The notes under the pieces are model-generated. The model did no database searches and was not told the DNA's origin. It saw only the letters and a program-made list of their open reading frames with translations. DNA of 64,000 nt from Aureococcus anophagefferens (Eukaryota; Sar; Pelagophyceae; Pelagomonadales; Pelagomonadaceae). Location of the stretch: NCBI RefSeq assembly GCF_000186865.1, contig NW_008705588.1:362587-426586 (forward strand), in the 5' to 3' direction. The position numbers and the translations under genes are program-made. Positions 8,794 through 18,830 of this stretch are shown here, piece after piece. Position 1 is the first letter of the stretch. The number at the start of each line of letters is the position of its first letter.

Positions 8794-10260
8794 ATGGCTC
8801 GCGAGCCGCTGGTCCTCAGCGACGCGGAGCGGCGCATGGTCGAGGGCACGTGGCCCATGGAGCTCATCACCGACGACGCGCGCCAGCCGCTCGCCGTGTC
8901 GACGGCCACGGATTTCGCGATGCGCGTGCTGCTGAGCGACCACCTCGAGGACGTCGTCGTCTTCCGCGGCGGCGGCGACGCCCTGGGCCTGCCGACGTCG
9001 GCCTGCCTGCCCGGCTGGCTCCTCGAGTCCATCGCGGCCGGCGACGCCGACGGCTCGTCGGGCGCGTCCGTGCTCCGCTTCCTGCGGCACGCCGTCGAGA
9101 AGCACCCCGAGGCCGCGAAGACGCACAAGGCGACCGTGGAGTTCATGAACGCCGACGGCGTGCAGAAGGAGGCCAAGCCGAAGCGCCGCGAGCGGTCGCC
9201 CGTGCGCCGGCGGCCGCGGTCCGACGCGAGCGGCTCGCGGAGCCGGTCCCGGAGCCGGTCGACCGAGCGGCGGGACGCGCGCGCGATCTCCGCGAGCCCG
9301 CCGGCGACGGTCGAGGACGACCCCAAGTCCCTGGGCCCGCGCCTCGCCGCCGCCGAGGCCAAGGTCGCCGCGGGCGACGCGCGGGCCCGGGACCTCTACG
9401 TCTGCGAGCTCCGGCGGCTCCGGACGTACCGGCGGCGGCCGGCGTTCGACCTGGGCAAGGGCCCCTGCGCGCTCCTGGGCGCCCGGCGGACGAAGACGTG
9501 CCGCCACTACCAGGTCGCCGACGCGCTCGGGGACCTCGCGCGGTGGACGCTGAGCTGGGACACGCAGGACGACGGCGTCTTCGTCGGCGGCCGCGGCGCG
9601 GGCAAGGGCCTCCACGTGGACCAGGTGCTCTGGAGCAACGTGGGCCACAACTACTTTGGGCACAAGCTGCTGGCGACCTGGCCGCCGGGGGCCGTGTCGA
9701 CGGAGCTCCACGCGTCGCTCCTCGACAGCGTGCTCACGCCGCCGCTGAGCGAGCCGCAGCTCGCGGCGCTCCGGGCCGCGTCGCGCGTCGTACTATTACG
9801 CCCCGGCGACGTCTTCCTCATGTCCGGCGGCGTCGCCCACGCCACGCTGAGCGTCTCCGACGACGCGCTCAACGTCACGGCCTACGAGTCGCTCGTGACG
9901 CTGCACCCGGCGCACGCGCGCCACTTCCTCCGCACGGGCGACACGTCCGGGCCCTACGGCACGAAGCGCGGCGCCATGCCCCCGGACGAGGTCGAGGAGT
10001 ACAAGGACCTCATGATCGACGCGCTCGAGGCCGTCGCGCTGCGGCCGCGGCCCGACGCGCGCACCGCGCGCTTCGACGTCGCGCCCGCGGACGCGTTCGC
10101 CTTCTCCACGGTGCTCCGCGAGGTCGCCGCGGCGACGGCGAAGCTGCTCGTGGAGGCCGACGCCTACTTCGACCGCCACGTCCCCTCGGCCGTCCGCGCG
10201 GGCCTCCGCCAGATCGCGGAGCTCGACCGCGACGCCGCGCGCAGGTCCGGGGGCGCGTGA
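8794..10260 (+). CDS. RS-rich protein with JmjC/cupin-like oxygenase domain
   Basis: ATG 8794 (AAGATGGC context) gives 488 aa. The N-terminal 130 residues are helical, followed by an Arg-Ser segment (SGSRSRSRSRSTERRD, nt 9229-9280) typical of splicing factors. The C-terminal half resembles a cupin_8/JmjC fold: GLHVDQVLWSNVGHNYFGHK gives the HxD pair, FGHK and LLATWPPG follow, and LRPGDVFLMSGGVAHATLS gives the distal His. Such domains are Fe(II)/2-oxoglutarate hydroxylases or demethylases. JMJD6 is a known JmjC lysyl hydroxylase of splicing proteins, so an RS-linked hydroxylase is an attractive inference, but overall similarity to JMJD6 is not established. An in-frame ATG at 8710 would add a Lys/His-rich leader. 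Confidence 0.75.
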   Translation: MAREPLVLSDAERRMVEGTWPMELITDDARQPLAVSTATDFAMRVLLSDHLEDVVVFRGGGDALGLPTSACLPGWLLESIAAGDADGSSGASVLRFLRHAVEKHPEAAKTHKATVEFMNADGVQKEAKPKRRERSPVRRRPRSDASGSRSRSRSRSTERRDARAISASPPATVEDDPKSLGPRLAAAEAKVAAGDARARDLYVCELRRLRTYRRRPAFDLGKGPCALLGARRTKTCRHYQVADALGDLARWTLSWDTQDDGVFVGGRGAGKGLHVDQVLWSNVGHNYFGHKLLATWPPGAVSTELHASLLDSVLTPPLSEPQLAALRAASRVVLLRPGDVFLMSGGVAHATLSVSDDALNVTAYESLVTLHPAHARHFLRTGDTSGPYGTKRGAMPPDEVEEYKDLMIDALEAVALRPRPDARTARFDVAPADAFAFSTVLREVAAATAKLLVEADAYFDRHVPSAVRAGLRQIAELDRDAARRSGGA

Positions 10261-10291
10261 GGCGCGCGTAAGTTACGGAGAGCTAGGTCAA

Positions 10292-11563
10292 TCACGCGCG
10301 CGCGTTGTGCGCCGCGCCCACGAGCTCGCTCGCGCGCGCGGCCTCGCGGTCCGCCTTCATCTTCTTGCAGATCTGCTTGTGGCCGCGCTTCCAGTCCTTT
10401 TTTTGGCACTCGGGCGAGCAGTAGTAGATCGCGAGGCACCGCGCGCAGCGGCTGAGCGCGACGTTCGCGTCGGCGCCGTAGCTCCATTTGCCGCAGCCCG
10501 CGCAGCACTGCTCCACGTCCAGGTGAGCGCTCTGCTTGATCTGCTTCTTCGCGTCGCGCGCGACCTTGCCGGGGTGATTGCTGAGAAAGTCGTCGCGCGG
10601 AGCTTCGTTTTCGTCCTCGCGCGCCGCCGGGGCGTTGCCGGCGCCTTTCTTGATCTCGCGAAAGTCCTCGCGCTGCATGCGGCCCGCGTGGAACTCGAGG
10701 TCGCGGTACCGCTTCGGCGGCGACCCGCGCGAGAACGACGACCGCTTCACGTGCGCATCGAAGGACCCGGCGATCTGGAGCGCGCGGAGCTTCCGGTCCT
10801 TGGTCGCGTGGCGCGCGTGCTCCGCGAACGACTCGACGACGCACTCGACGGCGTGCCCTCCGCGCTCGTCGTAGTCGACGACGAGGTCCCGGACCTTCCG
10901 GACGAAGACGCGGCGCGAGTACTCGGCCGGATCCGTGCACAGCAGGTCGTTCGCGAGCGAATGCAGCATGACGACCTCCTTGAAGCCCGCCGGGAGCGCG
11001 CAACCGTTCTGCATGAGGAGGAGAGACAGCAGGTGGATCGCGGAGCCGACGTAGGGCCGCTTGCCGCCGACGTAGTCGCGGATCTCGTGGTAGGGCCCGC
11101 AGAAATTCATGAGCTTCTCGAAGTTCTTCTCCAGGAGCTTGTGGCGACCCGTCGCCGCGCGCCAGCAAGCGAAGAACTCGTCGTACTCCGCGGGCGTGTG
11201 CCGCCCGACGAATAAGGTGGCTTCGCTGGGCCCGTATTTGTCCTTGAGGGCGTCCATGGCGGCGAGGGTCTTAGGGCTGATGTCGTTACCCGTACCGGGT
11301 TCTCCCACCATAAAGTACTCGCCGTCCGGGAGTTCGCGGCACATCACGACGGCCTTCTCGCCGCGCCGCGCCGCGTAGTTCTTCGGGCCCAAGCCCACGA
11401 CGCTGAGCATCTCCATGGCGACCTCGAGCGTTGAGTCGCCTACCACGGTCATCTGTTTGAGTTTCCAGGCGAGAATCGTGCGAAAAAGCATATGCCAGTC
11501 GGCGGACGAGAGAGGACGCAGGGAGTCGCCATTGATGAAGGGAGCGATATCCCAAAGCCCCAT
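10292..11563 (-). CDS. MYND zinc-finger protein (423 aa)
   Basis: A single exon from ATG 11563. The long N-terminal region is all-helical and unrecognised (MGLWDIAPFINGDSLRPLSS and onward). The C-terminal MYND finger is complete: CCAGCGKWS, then CARCLAIYYCSPECQKKDWK, then HKQICKK, matching C-x2-C, C-x2-C, Y-C-x3-C, H-x3-C. MYND fingers bind proline-rich peptides. Lower GC and codon use near the 5' end differ slightly from neighbours. The gene ends 31 bp from the convergent JmjC gene. Not related closely to the MYND-RING-Sel1 trio at 53-57 kb beyond the finger itself. Confidence 0.8.
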   Translation of the reverse strand: MGLWDIAPFINGDSLRPLSSADWHMLFRTILAWKLKQMTVVGDSTLEVAMEMLSVVGLGPKNYAARRGEKAVVMCRELPDGEYFMVGEPGTGNDISPKTLAAMDALKDKYGPSEATLFVGRHTPAEYDEFFACWRAATGRHKLLEKNFEKLMNFCGPYHEIRDYVGGKRPYVGSAIHLLSLLLMQNGCALPAGFKEVVMLHSLANDLLCTDPAEYSRRVFVRKVRDLVVDYDERGGHAVECVVESFAEHARHATKDRKLRALQIAGSFDAHVKRSSFSRGSPPKRYRDLEFHAGRMQREDFREIKKGAGNAPAAREDENEAPRDDFLSNHPGKVARDAKKQIKQSAHLDVEQCCAGCGKWSYGADANVALSRCARCLAIYYCSPECQKKDWKRGHKQICKKMKADREAARASELVGAAHNARA

Positions 11564-11770
11564 AGTGTATGCGTCGTCGAATATGAATGCGACGAGGCGC
11601 GGGCACTCGTGAACGCGATAGAGTAGAGGCGTGGCTTAGACCGCAGACTAATATCAAATGACCACAAACTGCCAGGCGGCAGGCGGCGGCCGCGAGGCGT
11701 CAGCTCTCGCACGCGATGGTCGGCGTTGGCCTATGACGCGCCCCCGAGGCGTCCTGCAGCGTTGAAAATC

Positions 11771-14700
11771 TTAGATCGACACGGACGCCCCCCCCTCGGC
11801 GAGGGCCCGGTCGTGGGCGCGCCGGGACCGCTGGGCGAGGGCCTTGTGGGCGAAGCGCAGGAGGTACTGGGCGACGACGCCCGAGACGACGGCCGCGGGC
11901 GCCAACAGCCACGCGCCCCGGTTCAGCTCCGTGACGACGTCGAAGCAGACGTCGTCGCCGTCGAGCTGCTTGTCGAGCACCTTGGCCAACAGCTTGTTGA
12001 TGAGGTCGCAGCGGTCGCCGACCATGAACGCCGCGAACTGCGAGATCTCGACGAGCGCGACGACGACGGCGAGCACGAAGACGTCGAGCGCGGCCCAGGC
12101 GTTGACGACCTCGCAGGCCACGTACAAGCGCCGCGCGTGGCCCAGGGATAGAGGTAAGAGCCACAACATCAACAGCATGGGCAGCTGGAGCAGCGGCAGC
12201 GCGAACCCGTAGCCAAAGTAGACGGACGCGAGCGCGCGCGCGCCCGGTCCGTCCGGGTCTTTCGACGCCGCGGGCACGGCCTCGCCGAGCGCGACGAGCG
12301 AGTAGTGGCGCCGGGCGTCGTCGGGCCCGAGCACCCAGCCCGCGGCGCCCTTGATCTCGAAGTCGAAGCTGTCGAGCGTCGCGCCCGCGACCAATAACAA
12401 AAGCGTGCCGACGAGCATCGCCGCGACGCCGCGCGTCGCGAGCCGCGGCAGGGCCCGGCGGCCGCCGAGGTGGGGGATGGGCTCGTCGAAGGCGTGGTCG
12501 CAGAGCGCGGCCACCTTCTCCGGCGCGGCGGACGCGCGCGGCGCCGCGGCCGCGAGCGCGCGAGTCTGCCGCCGGTTCGCGACGCGGCGGTGCGACGCGA
12601 TGGCGACGTGGCCGAGGACGAGGGACGCGCAGGACGCGCCGACGAAGACGAAGAAGGACGGCAACGCTTCGATGTAGACGTGGATGACGACCGCGTCGAC
12701 GAGCGCCGCGGCGCGCGCGTCGCCCGTGACGTCGCCCAAGGAAATATCGAAGTGGAACGCGACCATCATGAGCGTCATCACGTAGGTGTCGATCAGGGAC
12801 CACTTGCCCAGCGCGTCGAGCCAGATCAAGAGCGTCTCGCGCCGCTCGACGGGCAGACGCGACGGCGGCGCGAGCCAGCACGTGCCCGCGAGCGCCAGTT
12901 TCAAGTACGGCCAGCCGCCGGAGCAGAGCGCGATGAGCATCGATAAAGGATAAACGCCGGCCTTCCACATGTCCTTGACGGAGTTGGCCAGCGAGAACTG
13001 GAACATGCTGCCCAGGTCCACGCGGACCGCGCCGTGTTCTAAACCCGCGTTCTTGAGGAGCTCGAGCTCGACGTTCACGGACGCGGCGTACGTGAGGTTC
13101 GACCAGAGGAACGCGCCGCACGTGAGGGCGAGCAGCGGCGGCACGAGCACGCGGAGCGCGAGAGGCACCTCGCCGTCGAAGCCCAGGGGCGCGTCCGGCG
13201 CCGCCGACGGCGCGGCGATCTCGAGGCGCGCGCTCCGTTCGACGAGCGGCTCCGCGAGCTCGTCCCGCACGCGCGCGCGGCGCCGCCGCGCGCGGCCGAA
13301 GAGGAACGCCACGCAGGCGGCGAAGATGAACGCGCAGGCGACGCCGAGGAGCGCCCGCTCCGCGGCGGTCCAGTGCTTTTCGCTTTTTTTTCCGCCCGTC
13401 GCGGCGCACGCGGCCGCGGCGGCCGCCGCGGACCGCGCGAGCGCGTCGTTGACGGCCGCCAGCGCGTAGTCGCGCCACACGATTTCCAGCTCCACGGCGA
13501 GGGCCGCGAGCGCGTTCGCCGCGGCGGCGTCGTCGACGGGCCCGAGGCCCCGGACCGCGGCCGTCGCCGACTCCGCGGCGACCGAGAGCGCGTCGACGGC
13601 CGGCGCGCCGCGCCAGGCCTCGGCGAGGCCGCAGCCCTTCGATAGGACGTCCCGGAGCGTCGCGTTGTCGAGGAGCGCCGCCCGGACGAGCGGGAGCTGC
13701 AGGCCGAGGCCGCCGGCGACGCCCGCCGTCGTTACCGTCGCGTTCATCCTCGGGATCGCGGGAAACTTCGTCTTTCGCAGCCCGGGGTCGTAGGCGACGC
13801 TCACCGTCGCGGGCCCGTCGAGCGTCGCGTGCGACGCGACGTGCGCGCCGCCGTCGCGGCCGTCGCCCGCGAGGACCGTCAACGCCGTGAACGTGTCGAA
13901 GCCCGCGGCCTCGACCGTGACGCCGAAGTCGGACGCGGACCCCGCGAAGCACCGGGCGGCGAAGTTCGCCGCGTCGGCGTCCACAAGAGCGTCGAGGTCG
14001 CGGAGCAGGGCGCTGTCCTGCCACTGGACGAGCGCGCCGTCGCGCGCGTGCGTTTCCCCCGCGCACGGCTCTTCGCGCCAGGCCCGCAGCGCGTCGTCGA
14101 CGGCCGCGTTTGCCGCGTCGCGGCCGACGCCGTCGAGGCCGCAGCGCAGGAGCCCGTCGACGAAGCCCGGGAAGCCGCCGAAGAGCGCCGCGGCCGCGAC
14201 GTCCAGCACCTCGTCCAACCCCGCCTCGAGCGGCGCGGCCGCGGGCGCCGCGGGCGCGAGGGACACGTCGTCGTAGCCCGCGGCGCCAAAGGCGAGGTCC
14301 GTCGCCGCGACGCGCACCGCGGCCCGCGCCGCGCAGGGGCCCGGCGCGGCGTCGAGCGCGCCGAGCGTCGCGGAGAGCAGCGGCTCCGGGTCCGCGGCGA
14401 CCTGGACGACGGCGGCGACGGCGGCGTCGGCGAGGGCGACGCGGGCGAGAAAGTCCTCGCGGAGCGGCGCCGCCGCGAGGGGCGTCTTGACGGTCACGGC
14501 GAGGCGGCCCGTCGCGTTGACGCGCGCCGGGGTCGAGGAACGAAGGTCCCACGACGCGTTCGCGGCGGGCGCGAGCGCCACTTTCGTCGCCGCGAGGCCC
14601 GTGACGTTGAGCTCCGCGAGGGACAGCGTCACCCGGGCGCCGGCGACGTCGAGGCTCGCCGTCGCGTTCGGCGCGAAGCGCCACGTCTCTTGGAACGCGC

Positions 14701-15442
14701 ACTCCGCGAGCCGCGCGACCGTTTTTCCCCCAAATTCCGCGGCCCGGGAGCCGGCCCAGTCGACGGTCGCGGGCGTCACCGCGGCGGCGGCGGCGGCCCG
14801 GGACGCGGACGAGGCGGCGTCCGCGGCGGACGCGCAGGCTTTCGTCCGCGTCGTCGCCTCTTTGAGGAGCGCCGTGAGGTTCGTCTCCACCAGAGGCCCC
14901 ACGGCGTCGCAGAGCTCGTCGCCGAGCTTGGCGCTCAGCTCGCGCTCGACGAAGCCGCTCAGCAGCTTCAGGATCCACGCCGAGACGCCGCCGGAGAAGT
15001 CGAGGTCCGAGACGACGACGTCGGCGTCGCACGACTCGAGCGCCGCGCGGTCCGGGAACGCGCGCGCGGACCCGTCGGCGCCGACGGTCAGCGCCGCGCT
15101 CGCGCGGCTCTTCGACACCGTCGCGGCGACGGTGCCGGAGCCGCTGAGGTGCGGGAACGACTGTTCGGCGTAGCGCCAGTCCAAGCTACACGCGACGCCG
15201 ACGTTTGACGCGGTCACGGCGACGCGCGCGGGGGCCGCGCCCCCGCCGGCCGACAGCGCGCCGACGACGAGGTGCGTGCAGACGCCGTCCGTGAGGTTGA
15301 AGAGGAAGCCCTCGTAGGCCGCGGCGATGGGCGGGATGGGGATCTTCAGGTCGTAGAGCCACTTGCTCAGGGGGTCCATCTGGGCCTGCGCCGCGACGGC
15401 GCACAGCGCGACGAGGCGGAGGAGGAGCTTGTGGCGCGCCAT
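11771..15442 (-). CDS. Large membrane protein: BPI/LBP-like lumenal region plus PqiA-like membrane domain
   Basis: ATG 15442 opens a signal peptide (MARHKLLLRLVALCAVAAQA); total 1223 aa. The first ~700 residues are soluble, Ala/Val/Asp-rich, with repeated beta-strand/helix patterns and many N-x-T/S sites, in two similar halves, like the lipid-binding tubular BPI/LBP/SMP-type proteins often paired with such tails (inference). A TM helix follows at about 645-665. The C-terminal half resembles paraquat-inducible protein A: WPYLKLALAGTCWLAPPSRL, then RRETLLIWLDALGKWSLIDTYVM, with about six to eight further TM segments. PqiA family proteins work with lipid-transfer (MCE) systems in bacteria. A role in lipid handling at a secretory-pathway membrane is inferred. 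No internal intron is needed. Confidence 0.75.
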   Translation of the reverse strand: MARHKLLLRLVALCAVAAQAQMDPLSKWLYDLKIPIPPIAAAYEGFLFNLTDGVCTHLVVGALSAGGGAAPARVAVTASNVGVACSLDWRYAEQSFPHLSGSGTVAATVSKSRASAALTVGADGSARAFPDRAALESCDADVVVSDLDFSGGVSAWILKLLSGFVERELSAKLGDELCDAVGPLVETNLTALLKEATTRTKACASAADAASSASRAAAAAAVTPATVDWAGSRAAEFGGKTVARLAECAFQETWRFAPNATASLDVAGARVTLSLAELNVTGLAATKVALAPAANASWDLRSSTPARVNATGRLAVTVKTPLAAAPLREDFLARVALADAAVAAVVQVAADPEPLLSATLGALDAAPGPCAARAAVRVAATDLAFGAAGYDDVSLAPAAPAAAPLEAGLDEVLDVAAAALFGGFPGFVDGLLRCGLDGVGRDAANAAVDDALRAWREEPCAGETHARDGALVQWQDSALLRDLDALVDADAANFAARCFAGSASDFGVTVEAAGFDTFTALTVLAGDGRDGGAHVASHATLDGPATVSVAYDPGLRKTKFPAIPRMNATVTTAGVAGGLGLQLPLVRAALLDNATLRDVLSKGCGLAEAWRGAPAVDALSVAAESATAAVRGLGPVDDAAAANALAALAVELEIVWRDYALAAVNDALARSAAAAAAACAATGGKKSEKHWTAAERALLGVACAFIFAACVAFLFGRARRRRARVRDELAEPLVERSARLEIAAPSAAPDAPLGFDGEVPLALRVLVPPLLALTCGAFLWSNLTYAASVNVELELLKNAGLEHGAVRVDLGSMFQFSLANSVKDMWKAGVYPLSMLIALCSGGWPYLKLALAGTCWLAPPSRLPVERRETLLIWLDALGKWSLIDTYVMTLMMVAFHFDISLGDVTGDARAAALVDAVVIHVYIEALPSFFVFVGASCASLVLGHVAIASHRRVANRRQTRALAAAAPRASAAPEKVAALCDHAFDEPIPHLGGRRALPRLATRGVAAMLVGTLLLLVAGATLDSFDFEIKGAAGWVLGPDDARRHYSLVALGEAVPAASKDPDGPGARALASVYFGYGFALPLLQLPMLLMLWLLPLSLGHARRLYVACEVVNAWAALDVFVLAVVVALVEISQFAAFMVGDRCDLINKLLAKVLDKQLDGDDVCFDVVTELNRGAWLLAPAAVVSGVVAQYLLRFAHKALAQRSRRAHDRALAEGGASVSI

Positions 15443-15689
15443 GGGAGGTGGCGGCGCTCTTGGGACGCGACGTGGGCGCTCGTATCACGTAAACAGGCGG
15501 CCCATCACCAATCACCACGGATTCTGCCGCAGGCGCGGAGGTCGGCGGTGCCGTGCTCGTCTCGCTCGCCGTCGACGGGATCGCGCGCGGCTTCGACGAC
15601 TTGAACGCGGCCGCCGACGCGACGCGCGTGCTCGGGTCTCGAACGCAAGGAGCCGCCAAAAGCGCATCGCATTGTCGCAAACCGCGACG

Positions 15690-18548
15690 ATGGTCGAGGC
15701 CTACGCCGCGGACCCCGCCTGCGCCCTGGCGCTGTCCAAGGCGTCGACGGCGGACGAGAAGCGGGCCGTGCTGACGAGCTTCGGCTGGACGTGCACGGTG
15801 AAGAAGAACAAGAGCGGCTCGCGCTGGGAGTACAAGAAGGACGGCGGCCGCAGCGTGTCGTCGCTCCAGAAGATCGTCGACGAGATCTCCGCGGACGGCG
15901 TCGCCGACGAGCCGGAGGAGGCGGCGCCGGCGGAGGCGGACGCGCCGGCGGAGGAGGCGGACGCGCCGGCGGCGGCGGACGCGCCGGCGGAGGACGCCGC
16001 GCCGGCGGAGGCGGCGAAGAAGGCCGCGCCGACGTCGCGGTCGCTGACGCCGGCGGAACTCGCGCTGTTGCAGAAAGACGACGAGGCCGGCGGCGCGACG
16101 ACGCCCGTCGAGGGCGACGACCCCCCGAAGCGCAAGGAGAAGGGCGCCGACGCGAAGAAGGCGGCCGCGCTCGCGTTCTTCTCGACGGTGGGCCCGCCGG
16201 AGCTGCTCAAGGACATCGACGAGTCCAAGTACGACGAGCTCTCGAAGCTGCTGGGCTCGCTCCCGTCGGCGGTCGCCAAGCTCGTGGGCGAGGACCTGGG
16301 CGCCGGGCTCAAGCGCCAGCGCATCAACGACGTGGGCAACTGGCTGCTGAGCGGCGTGACGGCCGCGGTGACGGCCGCGGACGAGGCGAAACGAGAGAAG
16401 CTGCCCGAGGGCCTCGCGATGGCGCTGGGCAAGCTCGAGGCGGACTGCGACATCAGCGCGAAGACGGTGCTGCCCGCGGTCTGGCGCGACCTCGTGACGC
16501 TGCCCGAGGACAAGGCCCTGAGCGCCGTGGACCAGTTCCTCGCGGGCTACTCGAAGATTCGCCACGCGACCGGGTGGCTCCGGGCCAAGTGCGCGCAGCT
16601 CCGCGCCGGCGGCCCGCCGCCGCCGGCCTCCGGCGACAAGCCCGAGGCCGGCGGCGCCGGCGGCCGGCCGGGCGTCGACCGCGCGCGGACGCTCCTCGCC
16701 GAGGCGCTCGCGGCCATCGGCCGCCACGACCTCCTCGACGGCACGCTCGACGCCGCGCTCCACAGTCTGAGCGACGACGCGGCCGTCGCCTACGCGACCT
16801 ACGTGCGGAGCCAGCCGGGCCAGGTGCTCTGGGGTTTGGGGCCGGGCCTCGGGCCCTGGCTCCTCGAGGGCATCCGCAACGGCGCGAGCCAGGGCGGCGG
16901 CGGCGGCGCGCCGCCGGGGCCCTACGGCCCGCCGGGCGGCGGCGGCCCGCCGGGCGGCCCGGCCTACGGCGGCGGCGGCGGGGGCGGGAAGCCCCGGCCG
17001 AACTACGACGACGACCGCCTCTGCTCGGGCTGCCGCGACGTCTTCCGCGATATGTACGACGACCGGAAGATGGACAAGTACGACCTGGACGACCAGACCG
17101 TGGGCCTGCTCAGCGAGCTGAGCCGGGCGGGGCAGATCGAGATCGCGGAGCACTTCGCGGCCTTCCCCCGGCACAAGATCAAGAATCTGTGCGGCTGGCT
17201 CCAGGGCGGCATCAAGCGGCTGCTCGGCAAGGAGGCCGACGCGCGGCGCCGCGGCGAGGACCCGGAGAAGCGCGAGCGGAGCGGCCGCGCGCGCGCGCGG
17301 TCCCGGAGCCCGCGGTCGCGGTCGCGGAGCCGCGGCCGCCGCCGCGGCCGGTCGCGGTCGCGGTCGAACCGGCGCCGCCGGTCGCGGTCGCGGTCCGCGT
17401 CGCCGAAAAAAAAGGCGCCGAGCCAGAACGAGGCCTTCTTCGCCAAGCTCGAGGGCGCCATCTCCGTCGGCGACGACCCCGACGCGGCCCAGTTCGCCGA
17501 GCTCGCCACGCTCGTCGGCGGCATGTCGGCCACGTGCGCGGAGAAGGCGGGCAAGAGCCTCGGCCGCCGCGTGCGGCGGGGCAAGGTCAAGCGCGTCGGC
17601 GCGTGGCTCCTCGCGTCGGCGAAGCGGTTCCTCGCGGAGCGCGACCCCGCGCGCGTCAAGCACCCGCAGCCCCTCGAGGACGCCATGCACCGCCTGCGGT
17701 CGTCGCGGCACCTCAAGAAGGCGGACTTTGCGTCGGGCACGCTCCGCGACCTGACGCTCCTGCTGCCGCCGAACGCCGCGCTCCACGTCGTCGACGGCCT
17801 CCACAGCGCGCTCGAGTCGGACACGCCGCCCAGGGACGTCGACGAGGCGCTGGACGACGCCATCTCCGCGCGGCTCGCGGCCGCGGGCGACGAGGACCGC
17901 GCGGAGCCGCCCGCGCCGCGGACGCGCGCGGCGTCGAGTGCCGGCGGCGCCGGCGGCGACGGATCGCTGCCCGCCGAGGCGGCCAAGGCCCTCGAGGCGC
18001 TGGAGCCGCTGGGCGTGTCGGCGGCGGACCTCGGGGAGGAGAACCTGGACGCGCTCAAGACGCGGCTCGGGCCCAAGGACGCCGCGCAGGTCCTCGAGCT
18101 CCTCCACCTCTCGCTCAGCAAGCGGCGGAGCGCGCCGGGCGACGCGCGCGCCTGGGTGAAGACGGCCATCGACAAGCACGTCGCCAAGAAGGACGGCAAG
18201 TCCGTCGCGAGCGGCAAGTGGGCCGACAACGGCCGCAAGCGGTCGCGGTCGCCGTCGCCCCGGGGCCGCGAGAAGCCGCGGAAGCCGCCCGCGGCGGACC
18301 CGGCCGTCGACGTGCCGCCGGCCGTGACGGCCAAGTGGGCCGCCCTCGCCGCGGACCACGACCTCCCGAACGCCATCCCCGCCAAGGTCCGCGGCGACCT
18401 CGGCAAGCTCCTCGCCGAGGCCGAGGCTTGCGACGTCCTCGACCGCTTCGGACGCGCGCTCAAGAAGGACCGCAAGACCGACGCGGCGCGCTTCATCTTC
18501 AACGAGGCGCGCAAGGTCTACTACGCGCGCAAGGACCGGTCCTCGTCG
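15690..18548 (+). CDS. RS-domain protein with repeated hnRNP Q AcD-like helical modules, 3' cut by a gap
   Basis: ATG 15690 (MVEAYAADPACALALSK). N-terminal domain, then an Ala/Glu/Asp linker. Thereafter a helical unit recurs with a conserved ending 'K-x-x-x-N/G-x-x-x-WL': around nt 16246-16350 (KRQRINDVGNWLLSG), 16530-16590 (KIRHATGWLRAKC), 16800-16880, 17107-17215 (RHKIKNLCGWLQGGIKRLL), 17500-17630 (GKVKRVGAWLLASAKRFL), and three more C-terminal (near 17770, 18070 and 18430). The best-preserved unit resembles the acidic domain (AcD/NURR) of hnRNP Q/R. A Gly/Pro-rich segment (16890-16990) and an Arg-Ser block (17285-17400) sit between units. Likely a nuclear RNA-processing protein. The reading frame enters the N gap at 18549; the true 3' end is unknown. 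Confidence 0.75.
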
Positions 18549-18598
18549 NNNNNNNNNNNNNNNNNNNNNNNNNNNNNNNNNNNNNNNNNNNNNNNNNN
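18549..18598. other. Assembly gap (50 N)
   Basis: Run of N interrupting the 3' end of the RS-domain gene. One further N occurs at 18638. The stop seen just after the gap cannot be trusted because the gap length is probably nominal. Confidence 0.99.
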
Positions 18599-18715
18599 CG
18601 GCTAGACGCGCCGCTAAGCTACGAAGGCACCGGTGTGTNTGAGCCGGGTACTGCATCATTACAAGGTGAAGGCACCCTCGATGTGTTTCCACCACAGCAT
18701 GGCTTCCTCGATGTA

Positions 18716-18815
18716 GTGAAAGCACCAAGGTTTTGGCTGGCACGCGGCACGCTGCGAAGACGTGTGTGTGGTGAAAGGACCAAGGATTTTGGCTGGCACG
18801 CGGCACGCTGCGAAG
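18716..18815. repeat. Direct repeat of about 44 bp
   Basis: 18716-18759 and 18771-18815 are near-identical (gtgaaagcaccaaggttttg versus gtgaaaggaccaaggatttt, then an identical 'ggctggcacgcggcacgctg'). The unit sits just downstream of the gap and ends 15 bp before the next start codon. Confidence 0.85.
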
Positions 18816-18830
18816 TCGCCCGTCGATGCG

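Noticed and set aside
6706..9711. Long minus-strand frame of about 1000 aa over the Hsp70 and JmjC genes
   Set aside because: Shadow of the two genes; its product is Arg/Gly noise without motifs.
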